NCBI RefSeq assembly: GCF_015355755.1
Contig: NZ_JACVEE010000004.1
Span: 62,001 to 126,000 of the forward strand
Source of the DNA: Nocardia sp. XZ_19_385
GTDB taxonomy: Bacteria; Actinomycetota; Actinomycetes; Mycobacteriales; Mycobacteriaceae
Direction of reading: 5' to 3'
DNA: 64,000 bases
Position numbers and translations under genes: made by a program
The notes under the pieces: generated by a model
Database searches by the model: none
What the model was told of the DNA's origin: nothing
What the model saw: the letters and a program-made list of their open reading frames with translations, nothing else
Shown here: positions 38,658 through 47,141 of the stretch, piece by piece
Position numbering within the stretch: position 1 is the first letter of the stretch
Layout of the letters: the number at the start of each line of letters is the position of its first letter

Positions 38658-41237
38658 CTAGCTCGCGTCGAAAGCCCTGGCGCGCAGGGAGCGTTCGATG
38701 CCCGCCTTGCCTTCGGTCACCAGGCGGCGCAGGGCCGGCGGATGGTTGTCGGCGAGGAACTTGTCGGCCTTGGCGACGGCGTCCTGGCTGATATCCCAGG
38801 ACGGGTAGAGCCCGACCACGACGGTCTGGGCGACCTCGCTGGAGCGACGCTCCCAGACACCGGGGACGTCGGAGAAGTAGCGGTCGGTGTAGGCGTGCAG
38901 CAGCTCGCCCTGACCGGCCGGGGCGAAGCCGCCGACGATGGAACGGGCGGTGATGTTGGGCAGCGAATCGTCGCCCATCACCTTGTTCCAGGCCCGCTCC
39001 TTGATCTCGGGCAGCGGCCGGGCAGTGGCTGCGGTTGCGGCCTGGCGCTTGCCCGCCGCCGTCGGGTCCCGCTCCAATTCCGCGTCGATGAACGGGGTTT
39101 CGAGGCCCTCGGCATCGATCTTGCCAGCGGCGGCGAGTGCGGTGACCAGACGCCAGCGCAGGTCGGTGTCGACGGTCAGGCCGGCCAGACCCGCTTCGGC
39201 CGGATCGCTGTCGATCAGCGCTCGCAGCACCTCGGTGTGCCGATCCGCCAGCTTGGCGCCGGTGAGCGCGTTGACGAAGGCGAGCTGATGATCCGAGCCC
39301 GCCTCGGCCGCGCGCGCCAATTCCAGGAGCCGGTCGGCGAATTCGGGCCAGCCGGTGGCGGCCGCCCAGGACGGGTCGGCGTAGCTGCCGATGGAGGTGT
39401 GGGCCTGCATCAGAAGGCGTTGCACCACACCGATTTCCGTCTCCGCGCCGACGCCGCGCTGTACCAGCGCGACGAAATCACGGGCCCGCATCTCGGCCTG
39501 ACGGGTCATCTCCCACGCGGCCGACCAGGCCAGGGTGCGGGGGAGCGGTTCGGCGATATCACCAATCCGGTTGACCAGCACGTCCAGCGAATCGGGATCC
39601 AGGCGCACCGAGCAGTAGGTCAGGTCGTCGTCGTTGACCAGCACAAACTTGCCGCTCGGCACGCCCACCAGCTCGGGCACGTCGGTGCGTTCGGCGGCCA
39701 GCAGATCCAGCTCGACCCGCTTGGTACGGACCAGCTTTCCGTTTTCATCGTCGTAGATGCCGACGGCCAGACGATGCACGCGGCGTTCACCCGCACCCGG
39801 GGCCGCGCCTTCCTGGACAACCGCGAACGAGGTGAAGTTGCCGTCCGCGTCGACCTGGAAGTCGGTCCGCAGGATGTTCAGGCCGGTGGTCTTGAGCCAC
39901 TGCGCGCCCCAATCCGACAGGTCACGCCCGGAGGACTCCTCCAGCGCCGACAGCAGATCGTCGAAAGTGGCGTTGCCGTAGGCATGTTCGGCGAAGTACG
40001 CGCGCAGGCCCGCCAGGAACGGCTCCAGGCCGACGTAGGCGACCAGCTGCTTGAGCACCGAAGCGCCCTTGGCGTAGGTGATTCCGTCGAAGTTCACCTC
40101 GACCGCGTGCAGGTCGGGGATGTCCGCGGCGATCGGATGTGTCGAGGGCAGCTGATCCTGCCGGTACGCCCAGGACTTCTCGACGTTCGCGAAAGTCGTC
40201 CAGGCGCTCTTGTATTCGGTGGCCTCCGACTGGCACAGCACCGAGGCGAAGGTCGCGAACGACTCGTTCAGCCACAGGTCGTCCCACCACCTCATGGTGA
40301 CCAGGTCGCCGAACCACATGTGCGCCATCTCGTGCAGCACGGTTTCGGCGCGGCGCTCGTAGGACGCGCGCGTCACCTTGGAACGGAAGACGTAATCCTC
40401 CAGGAAGGTGACCGCGCCCGCGTTCTCCATCGCGCCCGCGTTGAATTCCGGCACGAAGAGCTGATCGTACTTGCCGAAGGCGTACGGGACGCCGAAGTTC
40501 TTGTGGTAGAAGCCGAATCCCTGCTTGGTCTCGGTGAACAGGCGCTCTTCGTCCATGTGCTCGGCCAGCGACGCGCGGCAGTAGATGCCGAGCGGGATGG
40601 TGCCGTGCTCGTCGGTGTATTCGTCGGTCCACTCGGCGTACGGGCCGGCGATGAGCGCGACGATGTAGGTGCTCATCCGCGGAGTGGTCTTGAACACGTG
40701 CTTGCCCGGATCGGCGAGCAGGGTGTCCACGGGCGCGCCGTTGGAGATGACCTTCCAGTCCGACGGAGCGGTCACGCTGATGTCGAAGGTGGCCTTCAGG
40801 TCCGGCTGGTCGAAGCAGGCGAACATGCGCTTGGCGTCGGCGGTCTCGAACTGGCTGTACAGATACACGGCGTCGTCGGTGGGGTCGACGAAGCGGTGCA
40901 GGCCCTCACCGGTGTTGGAGAACTCACAGTCGGCCTCGACCACCAGCTCGTTGCGTTCGGCCAGGCCGGTCAGGGCGATGCCCTTTTCCTCGTCGTAGGC
41001 CGACACGTCGACCGGGGTGCCGTTGAGCACGGCCGAGCGCACCCCGCGCGCCACGATGTCGATGTAGGTGCTCGCACCGGCCTGCGCGGTGAAAGTGGCT
41101 GTGGTGCGGGAGAAGAAGGTCTGCTCGCCCGGTTTACCCGCCCCGTCGGTCAGGTCGAGTTCGATGCGGTAGTTCTCGACTTGCACGGTCGAGGCGCGTT
41201 CGATCGCCTGTTCACGTGTGAGGTTGGGTGCGGTCAT
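38658..41237 (-). CDS. pepN: Aminopeptidase N (M1 family)
   Basis: An 859-residue cytosolic zinc aminopeptidase. The exopeptidase motif GAMEN is followed by EDYVF, and the zinc site is HEMAHMWFGDLVTMRWWDDLWLNESFATF (HExxH with the third ligand E 18 residues on). The ERAP1-like C-terminal domain is complete. It removes N-terminal residues from peptides. ATG 41237 (MTAPNLTREQ) follows GGAG; an upstream in-frame start at 41267 lacks a site. Position next to DUF5130 matches Rv2467-Rv2468c. Confidence 0.95.
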   Translation of the reverse strand: MTAPNLTREQAIERASTVQVENYRIELDLTDGAGKPGEQTFFSRTTATFTAQAGASTYIDIVARGVRSAVLNGTPVDVSAYDEEKGIALTGLAERNELVVEADCEFSNTGEGLHRFVDPTDDAVYLYSQFETADAKRMFACFDQPDLKATFDISVTAPSDWKVISNGAPVDTLLADPGKHVFKTTPRMSTYIVALIAGPYAEWTDEYTDEHGTIPLGIYCRASLAEHMDEERLFTETKQGFGFYHKNFGVPYAFGKYDQLFVPEFNAGAMENAGAVTFLEDYVFRSKVTRASYERRAETVLHEMAHMWFGDLVTMRWWDDLWLNESFATFASVLCQSEATEYKSAWTTFANVEKSWAYRQDQLPSTHPIAADIPDLHAVEVNFDGITYAKGASVLKQLVAYVGLEPFLAGLRAYFAEHAYGNATFDDLLSALEESSGRDLSDWGAQWLKTTGLNILRTDFQVDADGNFTSFAVVQEGAAPGAGERRVHRLAVGIYDDENGKLVRTKRVELDLLAAERTDVPELVGVPSGKFVLVNDDDLTYCSVRLDPDSLDVLVNRIGDIAEPLPRTLAWSAAWEMTRQAEMRARDFVALVQRGVGAETEIGVVQRLLMQAHTSIGSYADPSWAAATGWPEFADRLLELARAAEAGSDHQLAFVNALTGAKLADRHTEVLRALIDSDPAEAGLAGLTVDTDLRWRLVTALAAAGKIDAEGLETPFIDAELERDPTAAGKRQAATAATARPLPEIKERAWNKVMGDDSLPNITARSIVGGFAPAGQGELLHAYTDRYFSDVPGVWERRSSEVAQTVVVGLYPSWDISQDAVAKADKFLADNHPPALRRLVTEGKAGIERSLRARAFDAS

Positions 41238-41380
41238 GAGGCTCCTTCGGTGTCGAAGAACGGGCACGGCGGAAGTTTCTGCTCACCACCCTAATCCTCC
41301 GGACCGCCGCGATCCGATGGGTTTTGGGGCGGCGGTATTGTGCTGCTCAGATCCGCTACCCAGGACTTGGAGGCTCGACG

Positions 41381-42205
41381 TTGAAGCATGTGCACGCCGG
41401 TAAGGTGCGCGACCTGTACGAGGACGGCGAGACCTTGCTGCTCGTGGCCTCGGATCGGATCTCGGTCTACGACGTCACACTGCCCACCCCGATCCCCGAC
41501 AAGGGCGCGCTGCTGACCCAGCTGTCGAACTGGTGGTTCGAGTTCTTCGCCGACGTCCCCAACCATGTGTTGTCGACCACCGACGTGCCCGCCGAGTTCG
41601 TCGGTCGCGCGGTCCGGGTGAAGCCGATGAAAATGGTCATGGTGGAGTGCGTCGCCCGCGGCTACCTCACCGGCGGCGGTCTGAAGGAGTACCAGGCCAC
41701 GGGCACGGTCTCCGGCATCGCGCTGCCGCCCGGCCTGCGCGACGGCGACAAACTCCCCGAGCCCCTCTTCACCCCCAGCACCAAGGCGACCGAAGGCCAC
41801 GACGAGGCCATCAGCTTCGAAGATGTGGTGCACCAGGAGGGTCGCGAGGTCGCCGAAAAACTCCGCGACCTGACCCTCGACATCTACACGCGCGGCGCCG
41901 AGCACGCGGCCTCGCGTGGCGTCATCGTCGCCGACACCAAGGTCGAATTCGGCTGGGACGGTGAGGTTCTCACCCTCGGTGACGAGGTCCTCACCTCCGA
42001 TTCGTCGCGCTTCTGGCCTGCGGACCAGTGGGAGCCCGGCCACGCGCAGCCGTCCTTCGACAAGCAGTTCGTCCGCGACTGGTCCACTTCCACCGGCTGG
42101 GACAAGGAGCCCCCCGGCCCGGAAATCCCCGCCGACATCGTCGCGGCCACCCGCCGCAAGTACGTCGAGGCCTACGAACTCATCACCGGCCGCACCTGGG
42201 CCTAA
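41381..42205 (+). CDS. purC: Phosphoribosylaminoimidazole-succinocarboxamide synthase (SAICAR synthetase)
   Basis: A 274-residue PurC of the purine pathway, joining aspartate to CAIR with ATP. VHAGKVRDLYEDGETLLLVASDRISVYD is the glycine-rich ATP loop, and VKPMKMVMVECVARGYLTGGGLKEY and FSFED-like ISFED are conserved. A TTG start is chosen because GGAGG (41369-41373) lies 7 nt before it and the fold begins there. Its stop overlaps the stop of the convergent NUDIX gene. In many actinobacteria purC lies with other pur genes; here it stands alone. Confidence 0.92.
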   Translation: MKHVHAGKVRDLYEDGETLLLVASDRISVYDVTLPTPIPDKGALLTQLSNWWFEFFADVPNHVLSTTDVPAEFVGRAVRVKPMKMVMVECVARGYLTGGGLKEYQATGTVSGIALPPGLRDGDKLPEPLFTPSTKATEGHDEAISFEDVVHQEGREVAEKLRDLTLDIYTRGAEHAASRGVIVADTKVEFGWDGEVLTLGDEVLTSDSSRFWPADQWEPGHAQPSFDKQFVRDWSTSTGWDKEPPGPEIPADIVAATRRKYVEAYELITGRTWA

Positions 42206-42681
42206 CCGAGCCGCTCGGCCAGCCGCTCCACATAGGGCTGCTGGCCTTTGGTCAACTTCTCCCGGGCGGTTTCCAGCGGGAACCACTCCGCGCGATCGAT
42301 CTCCGGGAACTCGGCCAGCTTGCCCGACCGCGGCGGCCACTCCATCTGGAAGGTTCCCGGCACGATCGTGCCGGGGTCGAGATCGGCTTCGATCGCCCAC
42401 GCGACGACGGTTTTCCGCTTGCTGCCGCTGCCGTAGGCGACCGCTCCGAGCTCCACCCACGCACCCTCGGGTACCGGAACGCCGAGCTCTTCGGTGAACT
42501 CCCGCCGCGCCGCGGCCTGCGCGTCCTCCTCGTCGGGCAGATACTCACCCTTCGGAATCGACCACGCCCCAAGGTCTTTGCGCGCCCAGAACGGTCCCCC
42601 CATATGCCCGAGCAACACCTCGACCGCACCCTTGGAAGTCCGCCGGAACAACAGCACGCCCGCGCTATAGGTCTCTGCCAC
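42202..42681 (-). CDS. NUDIX hydrolase
   Basis: A 159-residue NUDIX protein. The full box GX5EX7REUXEEXGU is visible in GEYLPDEEDAQAAARREFTEELGV. The rest (SAGVLLFRRTSKGAVEVLLGHMGGPFW) is like a bis(5'-nucleosyl) polyphosphatase/ADP-ribose type, but the substrate is open. GTG 42681 is the start that matches the fold; the long upstream frame is antisense to the next gene. The stop codon overlaps the purC stop (TAA/TAG over 42202-42205), so the two genes converge with no space between. Confidence 0.88.
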   Translation of the reverse strand: MAETYSAGVLLFRRTSKGAVEVLLGHMGGPFWARKDLGAWSIPKGEYLPDEEDAQAAARREFTEELGVPVPEGAWVELGAVAYGSGSKRKTVVAWAIEADLDPGTIVPGTFQMEWPPRSGKLAEFPEIDRAEWFPLETAREKLTKGQQPYVERLAERLG

Positions 42682-42723
42682 GCAGTGCAGTCTGCCCGAC
42701 CAGCTCGCACCTAGAATTCCGGG

Positions 42724-43218
42724 ATGTCGATACTGGTTGTCCTGCGGGGTAATTCGGGGTCCGGCAAGTCCACCGTCGCGCGTGCGGTGCAGCGCAGGTT
42801 CGACCGAAGCGCAGTCGCTGTCGTGCCGCAGGACGTCGTCCGTCGCCAAATCCTCCGCGAGGAGGACAAGCCCGACGGATTGAACGTCGACCTGATCGAG
42901 CACATCGCCGGATTCGGCCTCGAACGCGGTCTGATCGTCATCGTCGAGGGGATCCTGCGCGCCTCCCACTACAGCAAGATGCTGCAACGACTCTCTGCCG
43001 CAGCTGATCGCAGCCACTTCTACGCCTTCGACCTGTCCTTCGAAGAGACCACCCGACGTCACGCGACCAGACCGCAGGCAACAGAGTTCGGAATCACCGA
43101 GATGCGGTCCTGGTACCACGGCTGGGACCCCCTCGACTTCGTGCCGGAAGTTCGTCTCGACGCGTCGTGGACCACGGCACAGGCAATCGACCGGGTCTAT
43201 TCCGACATCGTCGGGTAG
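42724..43218 (+). CDS. Small P-loop kinase (zeta toxin/AAA_33-like)
   Basis: A 164-residue P-loop protein. Walker A is RGNSGSGKSTVA at the extreme N-terminus. VVPQDVVRRQILREEDK follows in the substrate Asp/Arg position, then IVIVEGIL (a Walker B-like strand) and an Arg-rich lid ETTRRHATRPQ. It belongs to the zeta-toxin-like kinases that phosphorylate small molecules; there is no antitoxin gene next to it, so it is more likely a metabolic or resistance kinase. The frame starts with ATG 43 nt from the divergent NUDIX start. Confidence 0.78.
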   Translation: MSILVVLRGNSGSGKSTVARAVQRRFDRSAVAVVPQDVVRRQILREEDKPDGLNVDLIEHIAGFGLERGLIVIVEGILRASHYSKMLQRLSAAADRSHFYAFDLSFEETTRRHATRPQATEFGITEMRSWYHGWDPLDFVPEVRLDASWTTAQAIDRVYSDIVG

Positions 43219-43434
43219 GCGCCCGGGTGGGTGGGCGTGAAATTCCATTGATGTCGGGCTCCGTGAACTGCCTGGTAGAGCTGATTTCGAAGTTTGCTGC
43301 AGAAGCGCTACGAAGGAAACAGCCGGTCGGTTCGGGTCGATATGGACATATAGGCGAACCGATGGCGGCCACCTCGCTGGAGCCGCCGGCAAGGTTCAAC
43401 CGTCCCAGGGGCCCGGCTTGTGAGGAGCCGCTTT

Positions 43435-43932
43435 ATGCAAGCAGTAGCGAGTCTTCTGGTGCTCCTGTGGTTCACGATGGTCGTGATCGCCATCATTGGT
43501 CTGATGCGAGGGCGCCTCGACTGGGCTGGTCTCCGCAACCGTAAGCAGTCCGGTTGGCTGCTCGCCGCATCGTTCATCGTCATGCTTCTGATCGGCCTCA
43601 TCGAGCCCGAGCGACACGCAGGTGACAACCCAACGCCGACGCCGAGCACCACGACAACATTTGCCACCGATACGAAACCCACGGCGTCGCCAACGACCAC
43701 GACTGCGGAGATGACCACCGCCACGACTACAACAACGACATTGCCGCTTCAGCAGCCCCTGTCACGAGCCCCCTTCGCTCCAGCCCCAGCGCCGGGCCCC
43801 TCATCCCCCAGCGTCTACTACTCCAACTGCACCGAGGCTCGCGCCGCGGGCGCAGCGCCCTTGCTGCGCGGCGCCCCTGGCTACAGATCCGAACTGGACC
43901 GCGACAACGATGGCGTCGCATGCGAGGTCTGA
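43435..43932 (+). CDS. Membrane protein with C-terminal excalibur calcium-binding domain
   Basis: A 165-residue protein. Two membrane helices (VASLLVLLWFTMVVIAIIGLM and WLLAASFIVMLLIGLI) are followed by a Thr/Pro-rich extracellular linker of about 70 residues. The excalibur domain at the end reads YYSNCTEARAAGA...DRDNDGVACE, where the Asp/Asn ladder should bind calcium and the two Cys pair. Such proteins are cell-envelope proteins of unknown role. ATG 43435 after TGAGGAG is chosen; GTG 43420 in the same frame is the alternative. The DNA is less GC-biased than the neighbours in the linker. Confidence 0.78.
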   Translation: MQAVASLLVLLWFTMVVIAIIGLMRGRLDWAGLRNRKQSGWLLAASFIVMLLIGLIEPERHAGDNPTPTPSTTTTFATDTKPTASPTTTTAEMTTATTTTTTLPLQQPLSRAPFAPAPAPGPSSPSVYYSNCTEARAAGAAPLLRGAPGYRSELDRDNDGVACEV

Positions 43933-44082
43933 GGGGCTGGGAGATTTGCCGACAAGGGTGTGCAACCTACGTGCTACAGAAGACCTAGCAACAACGGCCG
44001 AAATCGGGCACTGGCGGCACGGCGTCCAAGTCTCAAACGGGCTGTACGGCCCTCGACTCAGGCCGAAGCCTCCGAAACTTTG

Positions 44083-44156
44083 TCGGGGTGACAGGATTTG
44101 AACCTGCGACCCTCCGCTCCCAAAGCGGATGCGCTACCAAGCTGCGCTACACCCCG
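44083..44156 (-). tRNA. tRNA-Pro (anticodon TGG)
   Basis: Reads leftwards from 44156. The acceptor CGGGGTG pairs with CACCCCG, the anticodon loop TTTGGGA gives TGG, and the T arm is GCAGG-TTCAAAT-CCTGT. The CGG start with first-base C is typical of tRNA-Pro. It lies 50 nt downstream of tRNA-Gly on the same strand and is probably co-transcribed. Confidence 0.93.
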
Positions 44157-44206
44157 TGAGCCACGGCCCTGGTACAGCGCCGTGGACGAATGATCCCCCT
44201 GTGAAG

Positions 44207-44277
44207 AGCGGGTGACGGGAATCGAACCCGCGCTATCTGCTTGGAAGGCAGAAGTTCTACCACTGAACTACACCCGC
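44207..44277 (-). tRNA. tRNA-Gly (anticodon TCC)
   Basis: Reads leftwards from 44277. The acceptor GCGGGTG pairs with CACCCGC, the anticodon loop CTTCCAA gives TCC, and the T arm is GCGGG-TTCGATT-CCCGT. It is 71 nt including the discriminator, with no encoded CCA. Confidence 0.93.
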
Positions 44278-44685
44278 AAGGCATACGACATCGATGGGAT
44301 CGCCAGATGTCGTGTGCGCAACGACTGTACCGAATGTCACCGCGGAAATGCCAATCGCCGCGGTCGGGGTGTCCCCGTGCTGGTTCCGGCACACTCTCGG
44401 CGTGTCTTCCCGCGACTCTCCAGCGAACGAAGATTGGGTGTAACGCTCGGCGGGCTGGAGCGATCACACTTCCGATCGCCATTCGCGAGGCAACGGAAAC
44501 TCGTTGTAAAACGACGTTTTTCAGTGCCGGGTGGCTTGCTAGGATCCTTTTTGCCGGACGGGGGTATCTGGAAAGGGGGCGGTGAGCGTGCGCCGTGCTT
44601 GGTGGACCGAACCGCGTAGCAGTAGAGGTGAGGCCGGCTCCTGCCTGGGCGCACTGCGCCCGGCTATCGATGCCATCCGTGGCGG
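44278..44685. other. Intergenic region between tRNA-Gly and the GGDEF gene
   Basis: No gene is supported here. An inverted pair ACGACAT/ATGTCGT (44285-44291 and 44307-44313) lies in the tRNA-Gly promoter region. TAGGAT (44540-44545) is a possible -10 for the GGDEF gene with a poor -35. The segment 44330-44560 is somewhat less GC-rich than its surroundings. Confidence 0.4.
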
Positions 44686-45648
44686 GTGAGTGCGATGTCC
44701 GAATCGCCACCCCCCGTCAAGCAGATGGCCCGCGCGTGGGCGCAGGCCGTCTGCGCCGAACCCGGCTCGCACACCACGATGAAAGACCTGGAACCTGTTC
44801 TCATCGACATCGTGAATCGGCTGCTCGATCTGGCCGAATCCGAGCCCTTCCCGATGCTGGATGCCCGCGCGCTGGGCGCCCGCCTGGCCGAACCCCCGTT
44901 CGAACGCACCCGGATGCTGGCCCAGGCCAGCCGCTGGCTGCTCGGTTTCCCTGCGGGGCGGCCCGGGTCGCTGGTAGCCACCCGCTGGCCGTTCGTGGCC
45001 AGCCAGGCCATCGACAGCTACGCCCAGGCGTTGCAGGAGCGTGCCCTGGCCCAGCAGGAACAGAACATCTCGGCGAAAGTGTCACTGCGCGTACAGGAAA
45101 TCGCGGCGCTGCAGCACCGCCTGCGGCACGAAGCCACCCACGACGCACTCACCGATCTGGCCAACCGCACCCTGCTGCAGGACCGGGTCCGCCGGATGGC
45201 CGCCGACCCGGCCGGCAGCGTCGGCCTGCTCCTGATCGACCTGGACCGCTTCAAGCAGATCAACGACGGCTACGGCCACGCGGTCGGCGACGAGGTCCTG
45301 GTGGAGCTGGCGAACCGGCTGCGTGAGGTCTGCCCACCGGACACGGTCATCTGCCGCTACGGTGGCGACGAATTCGTCCTCGCCGTCGACCGGGAGCTCG
45401 GCACCCTCGCCGACATCGCCCACCAGATCGTGGCCGCCCTGCGCGACCCGGTCTGGACCTCGGCCGGCCCGGTCCCGGTGTCCGCCAGCGTCGGCACCGC
45501 CTACAACCCCCCGGGCACATCCTGCGACTTCACCGATCTACTGCGCCGCGCCGACCGCGCGATGTACTCGGCGAAGACGGCGGGCGGGCGGCGGTTCGCC
45601 TTCTCGGAGTCCGACGAGCCGGAAATCGACGCCGCCGTCGCCGGATAG
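44686..45648 (+). CDS. Diguanylate cyclase (GGDEF domain)
   Basis: A 320-residue protein making cyclic di-GMP. The first ~135 residues are a soluble helical region with no recognised sensor fold. A coiled segment ending QHRLRHEATHDALTDLANR leads into the GGDEF domain, whose active-site loop YGGDEF (226-230) is intact, as is LLIDLDRFKQINDGYGHAVGDEVL. The RxxD inhibitory site expected five residues before GGDEF is missing, so product feedback is probably lost. There are no membrane helices. The start may be GTG 44686 or ATG 44695. The adjacent nei gene converges on it. Confidence 0.88.
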   Translation: MSAMSESPPPVKQMARAWAQAVCAEPGSHTTMKDLEPVLIDIVNRLLDLAESEPFPMLDARALGARLAEPPFERTRMLAQASRWLLGFPAGRPGSLVATRWPFVASQAIDSYAQALQERALAQQEQNISAKVSLRVQEIAALQHRLRHEATHDALTDLANRTLLQDRVRRMAADPAGSVGLLLIDLDRFKQINDGYGHAVGDEVLVELANRLREVCPPDTVICRYGGDEFVLAVDRELGTLADIAHQIVAALRDPVWTSAGPVPVSASVGTAYNPPGTSCDFTDLLRRADRAMYSAKTAGGRRFAFSESDEPEIDAAVAG

Positions 45649-45661
45649 GTATGCACCCGGT

Positions 45662-46459
45662 TCAGCCGGGCTGACAGGTGGGGCACCAGAACAGGTTTCG
45701 TGCGTCCATGACCGCGTGCAGGACCGGGGTCCCGCACACCCGGCACGGTGCGCCCTGCCTGCGGTAGACGTAGGTGCGTGGCCGGTCGGGCGCGTAAGGC
45801 GGTTCGCCGTGGTCGTGTTCGGGCCGGACGACGACCATCTTGCCGACCCGCACGCCGACCTTCATCAGCGCGACGAGGTCCGTCCACATCGCCTGCCACT
45901 CTTCGGCACTCAGCGAGGTCCCGGGACGGTGCGGTGAAATACCGTGCCGGAACAGCAGTTCCGCTCGGTAGACATTGCCGACACCGGCGAGCACCCGCTG
46001 ATCCATCAGCAGCGCGCCGATGGGCCTGCGCGACCGGTGAATTCGCTGCCAAGCCCGGTCCGGGTCGGCGCCGCGGCGCAGCGGATCGGGCCCGAGCCGT
46101 TCGGTCAGCGCCGTCACCTCCGCATCGGTGTACAGCTCGCAGGCGGTCGGCCCGCGCAGATCGGTTCCGTTCGCGGCCCCGACCATCCGCATCCGGACCT
46201 GGCCAACCGGTTCCCCCATGGGCACAGCCGATTCGGTGAACGCCCCGTACAGCCCGAGATGCACATGCACGATCAGCCCGGATTCATACCGATGCAGCAG
46301 ATGCTTCCCCCACGCCTCAGCCTTGACAAGCACCTGCCCGTCCACCCGCGCCGCCCCCGCCGCGAACTTCCCCTGCGGACTCCACACCCGCACCACATCC
46401 CCGCCGAACGCGTTCTGATGCGCCCGAGCCAGCCGATGCAGCGTATGTCCCTCAGGCAC
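45662..46459 (-). CDS. nei: Endonuclease VIII-like DNA glycosylase (Nei/Fpg family, Rv2464c-like)
   Basis: A 265-residue bifunctional glycosylase/AP lyase for oxidised bases. The catalytic P2-E3 start MPEGHTLHRLAR is present. The helix-two-turn-helix includes DQRVLAGVGNVYRAELLF. The C-terminal zinc finger CRVCGTP...NLFWCPTC has all four Cys and the Arg that contacts DNA. MPEGH rather than MPELP marks the Nei branch. It corresponds to Rv2464c and follows rpiB in the same order as in mycobacteria. Confidence 0.9.
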   Translation of the reverse strand: MPEGHTLHRLARAHQNAFGGDVVRVWSPQGKFAAGAARVDGQVLVKAEAWGKHLLHRYESGLIVHVHLGLYGAFTESAVPMGEPVGQVRMRMVGAANGTDLRGPTACELYTDAEVTALTERLGPDPLRRGADPDRAWQRIHRSRRPIGALLMDQRVLAGVGNVYRAELLFRHGISPHRPGTSLSAEEWQAMWTDLVALMKVGVRVGKMVVVRPEHDHGEPPYAPDRPRTYVYRRQGAPCRVCGTPVLHAVMDARNLFWCPTCQPG

Positions 46460-46492
46460 AACCGATCCTCTCGATGCCGATGAACGAAAAGC

Positions 46493-46539
46493 GGGACATC
46501 ACCGAGGAGAAACGCGCGAAGCGTCCTCGGTCATGTCCC
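46493..46539 (-). terminator. Terminator hairpin after rpiB
   Basis: A 16-bp stem with one mismatch (46493-46508 with 46524-46539) lies between the rpiB stop and the nei start. It is downstream of rpiB, so nei needs its own promoter or readthrough. Confidence 0.65.
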
Positions 46540-46567
46540 ACTTGTCAGAAGCTTGCGCCTGGGGTGA

Positions 46568-47041
46568 TCAGTAGGCGGGTACGGCGGGGGGTTCGCCGGT
46601 CTTTTCGTAGTCGGCGAGGATGTCGATGCGGCGCTGGTGCCGTGCTTCGTCGGACCATTCGGCGGACAAGAAGGCGTCGACGATGGCGAGGGCTTCCTCG
46701 GTGGAGTGCATGCGGCCGCCGACGCCGATCAGCTGTGCGTTGTTGTGCTGGCGGGCGAGCTGGGCGGTTTCGACGCTCCAGGCAAGCGCGCAGCGAGCGC
46801 CGGGCACCTTGTTGGCGGCGATCTGCTCGCCGTTGCCGCTGCCGCCGAACACCAGGCCCAGGCTGCCCGGGTCGGCGACGGTGCGCCGCGCCGCTTCGAT
46901 GCAGAAGGCGGGGTAGTCGTCGAGGGCGTCGTATTCGAGGGCGCCACAGTCGACAACCTCGTGGCCCGCCTGCTCCAGATGGGCCTTGACGTGATTCTTC
47001 AGTTCGAAACCGGCATGGTCGGCACCCAGGTATACGCGCAT
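46568..47041 (-). CDS. rpiB: Ribose-5-phosphate isomerase B
   Basis: A 157-residue RpiB/LacAB protein, interconverting ribose-5-phosphate and ribulose-5-phosphate. MRVYLGADHAGFELKNHV, VFGGSGNGEQIAANKVPG and the HNNAQLIGVGGRM phosphate region are conserved. In the loop GGSGNGE the residue E72 takes the place of the catalytic Cys of E. coli RpiB, as known for the M. tuberculosis enzyme. Start 47041 is the fold start. It corresponds to Rv2465c. Confidence 0.92.
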   Translation of the reverse strand: MRVYLGADHAGFELKNHVKAHLEQAGHEVVDCGALEYDALDDYPAFCIEAARRTVADPGSLGLVFGGSGNGEQIAANKVPGARCALAWSVETAQLARQHNNAQLIGVGGRMHSTEEALAIVDAFLSAEWSDEARHQRRIDILADYEKTGEPPAVPAY

Positions 47042-47141
47042 GGCAGCGATTCTGTCAGGCCGGTCAGCGGCGCCCGCGAGAGGGGATGGGCTGCGCAAAG
47101 TGTGGCCCGGGACACAGCGCAGGGAACGGTACGGTCGAAAT

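Noticed and set aside
38742..41294. 850-codon open frame on the plus strand opposite pepN
   Set aside because: It is an antisense shadow made by GC-rich codon bias; the protein is low in complexity and pepN on the other strand has all M1 motifs.
42724..43218. Zeta toxin of a toxin-antitoxin module
   Set aside because: The kinase is zeta-like in the P-loop, but no epsilon antitoxin gene lies beside it.
43167..43544. 125-codon plus-strand frame across the gap before the excalibur gene
   Set aside because: It overlaps the kinase 3' end and the excalibur start in another frame, with no ribosome site at the internal ATG and no domain.
44502..44516. CGTTGTAAAACGACG, identical to part of the M13/lacZ primer site
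   Set aside because: The match is only 15 nt and the flanks do not continue into vector sequence, so chance is more likely than contamination.
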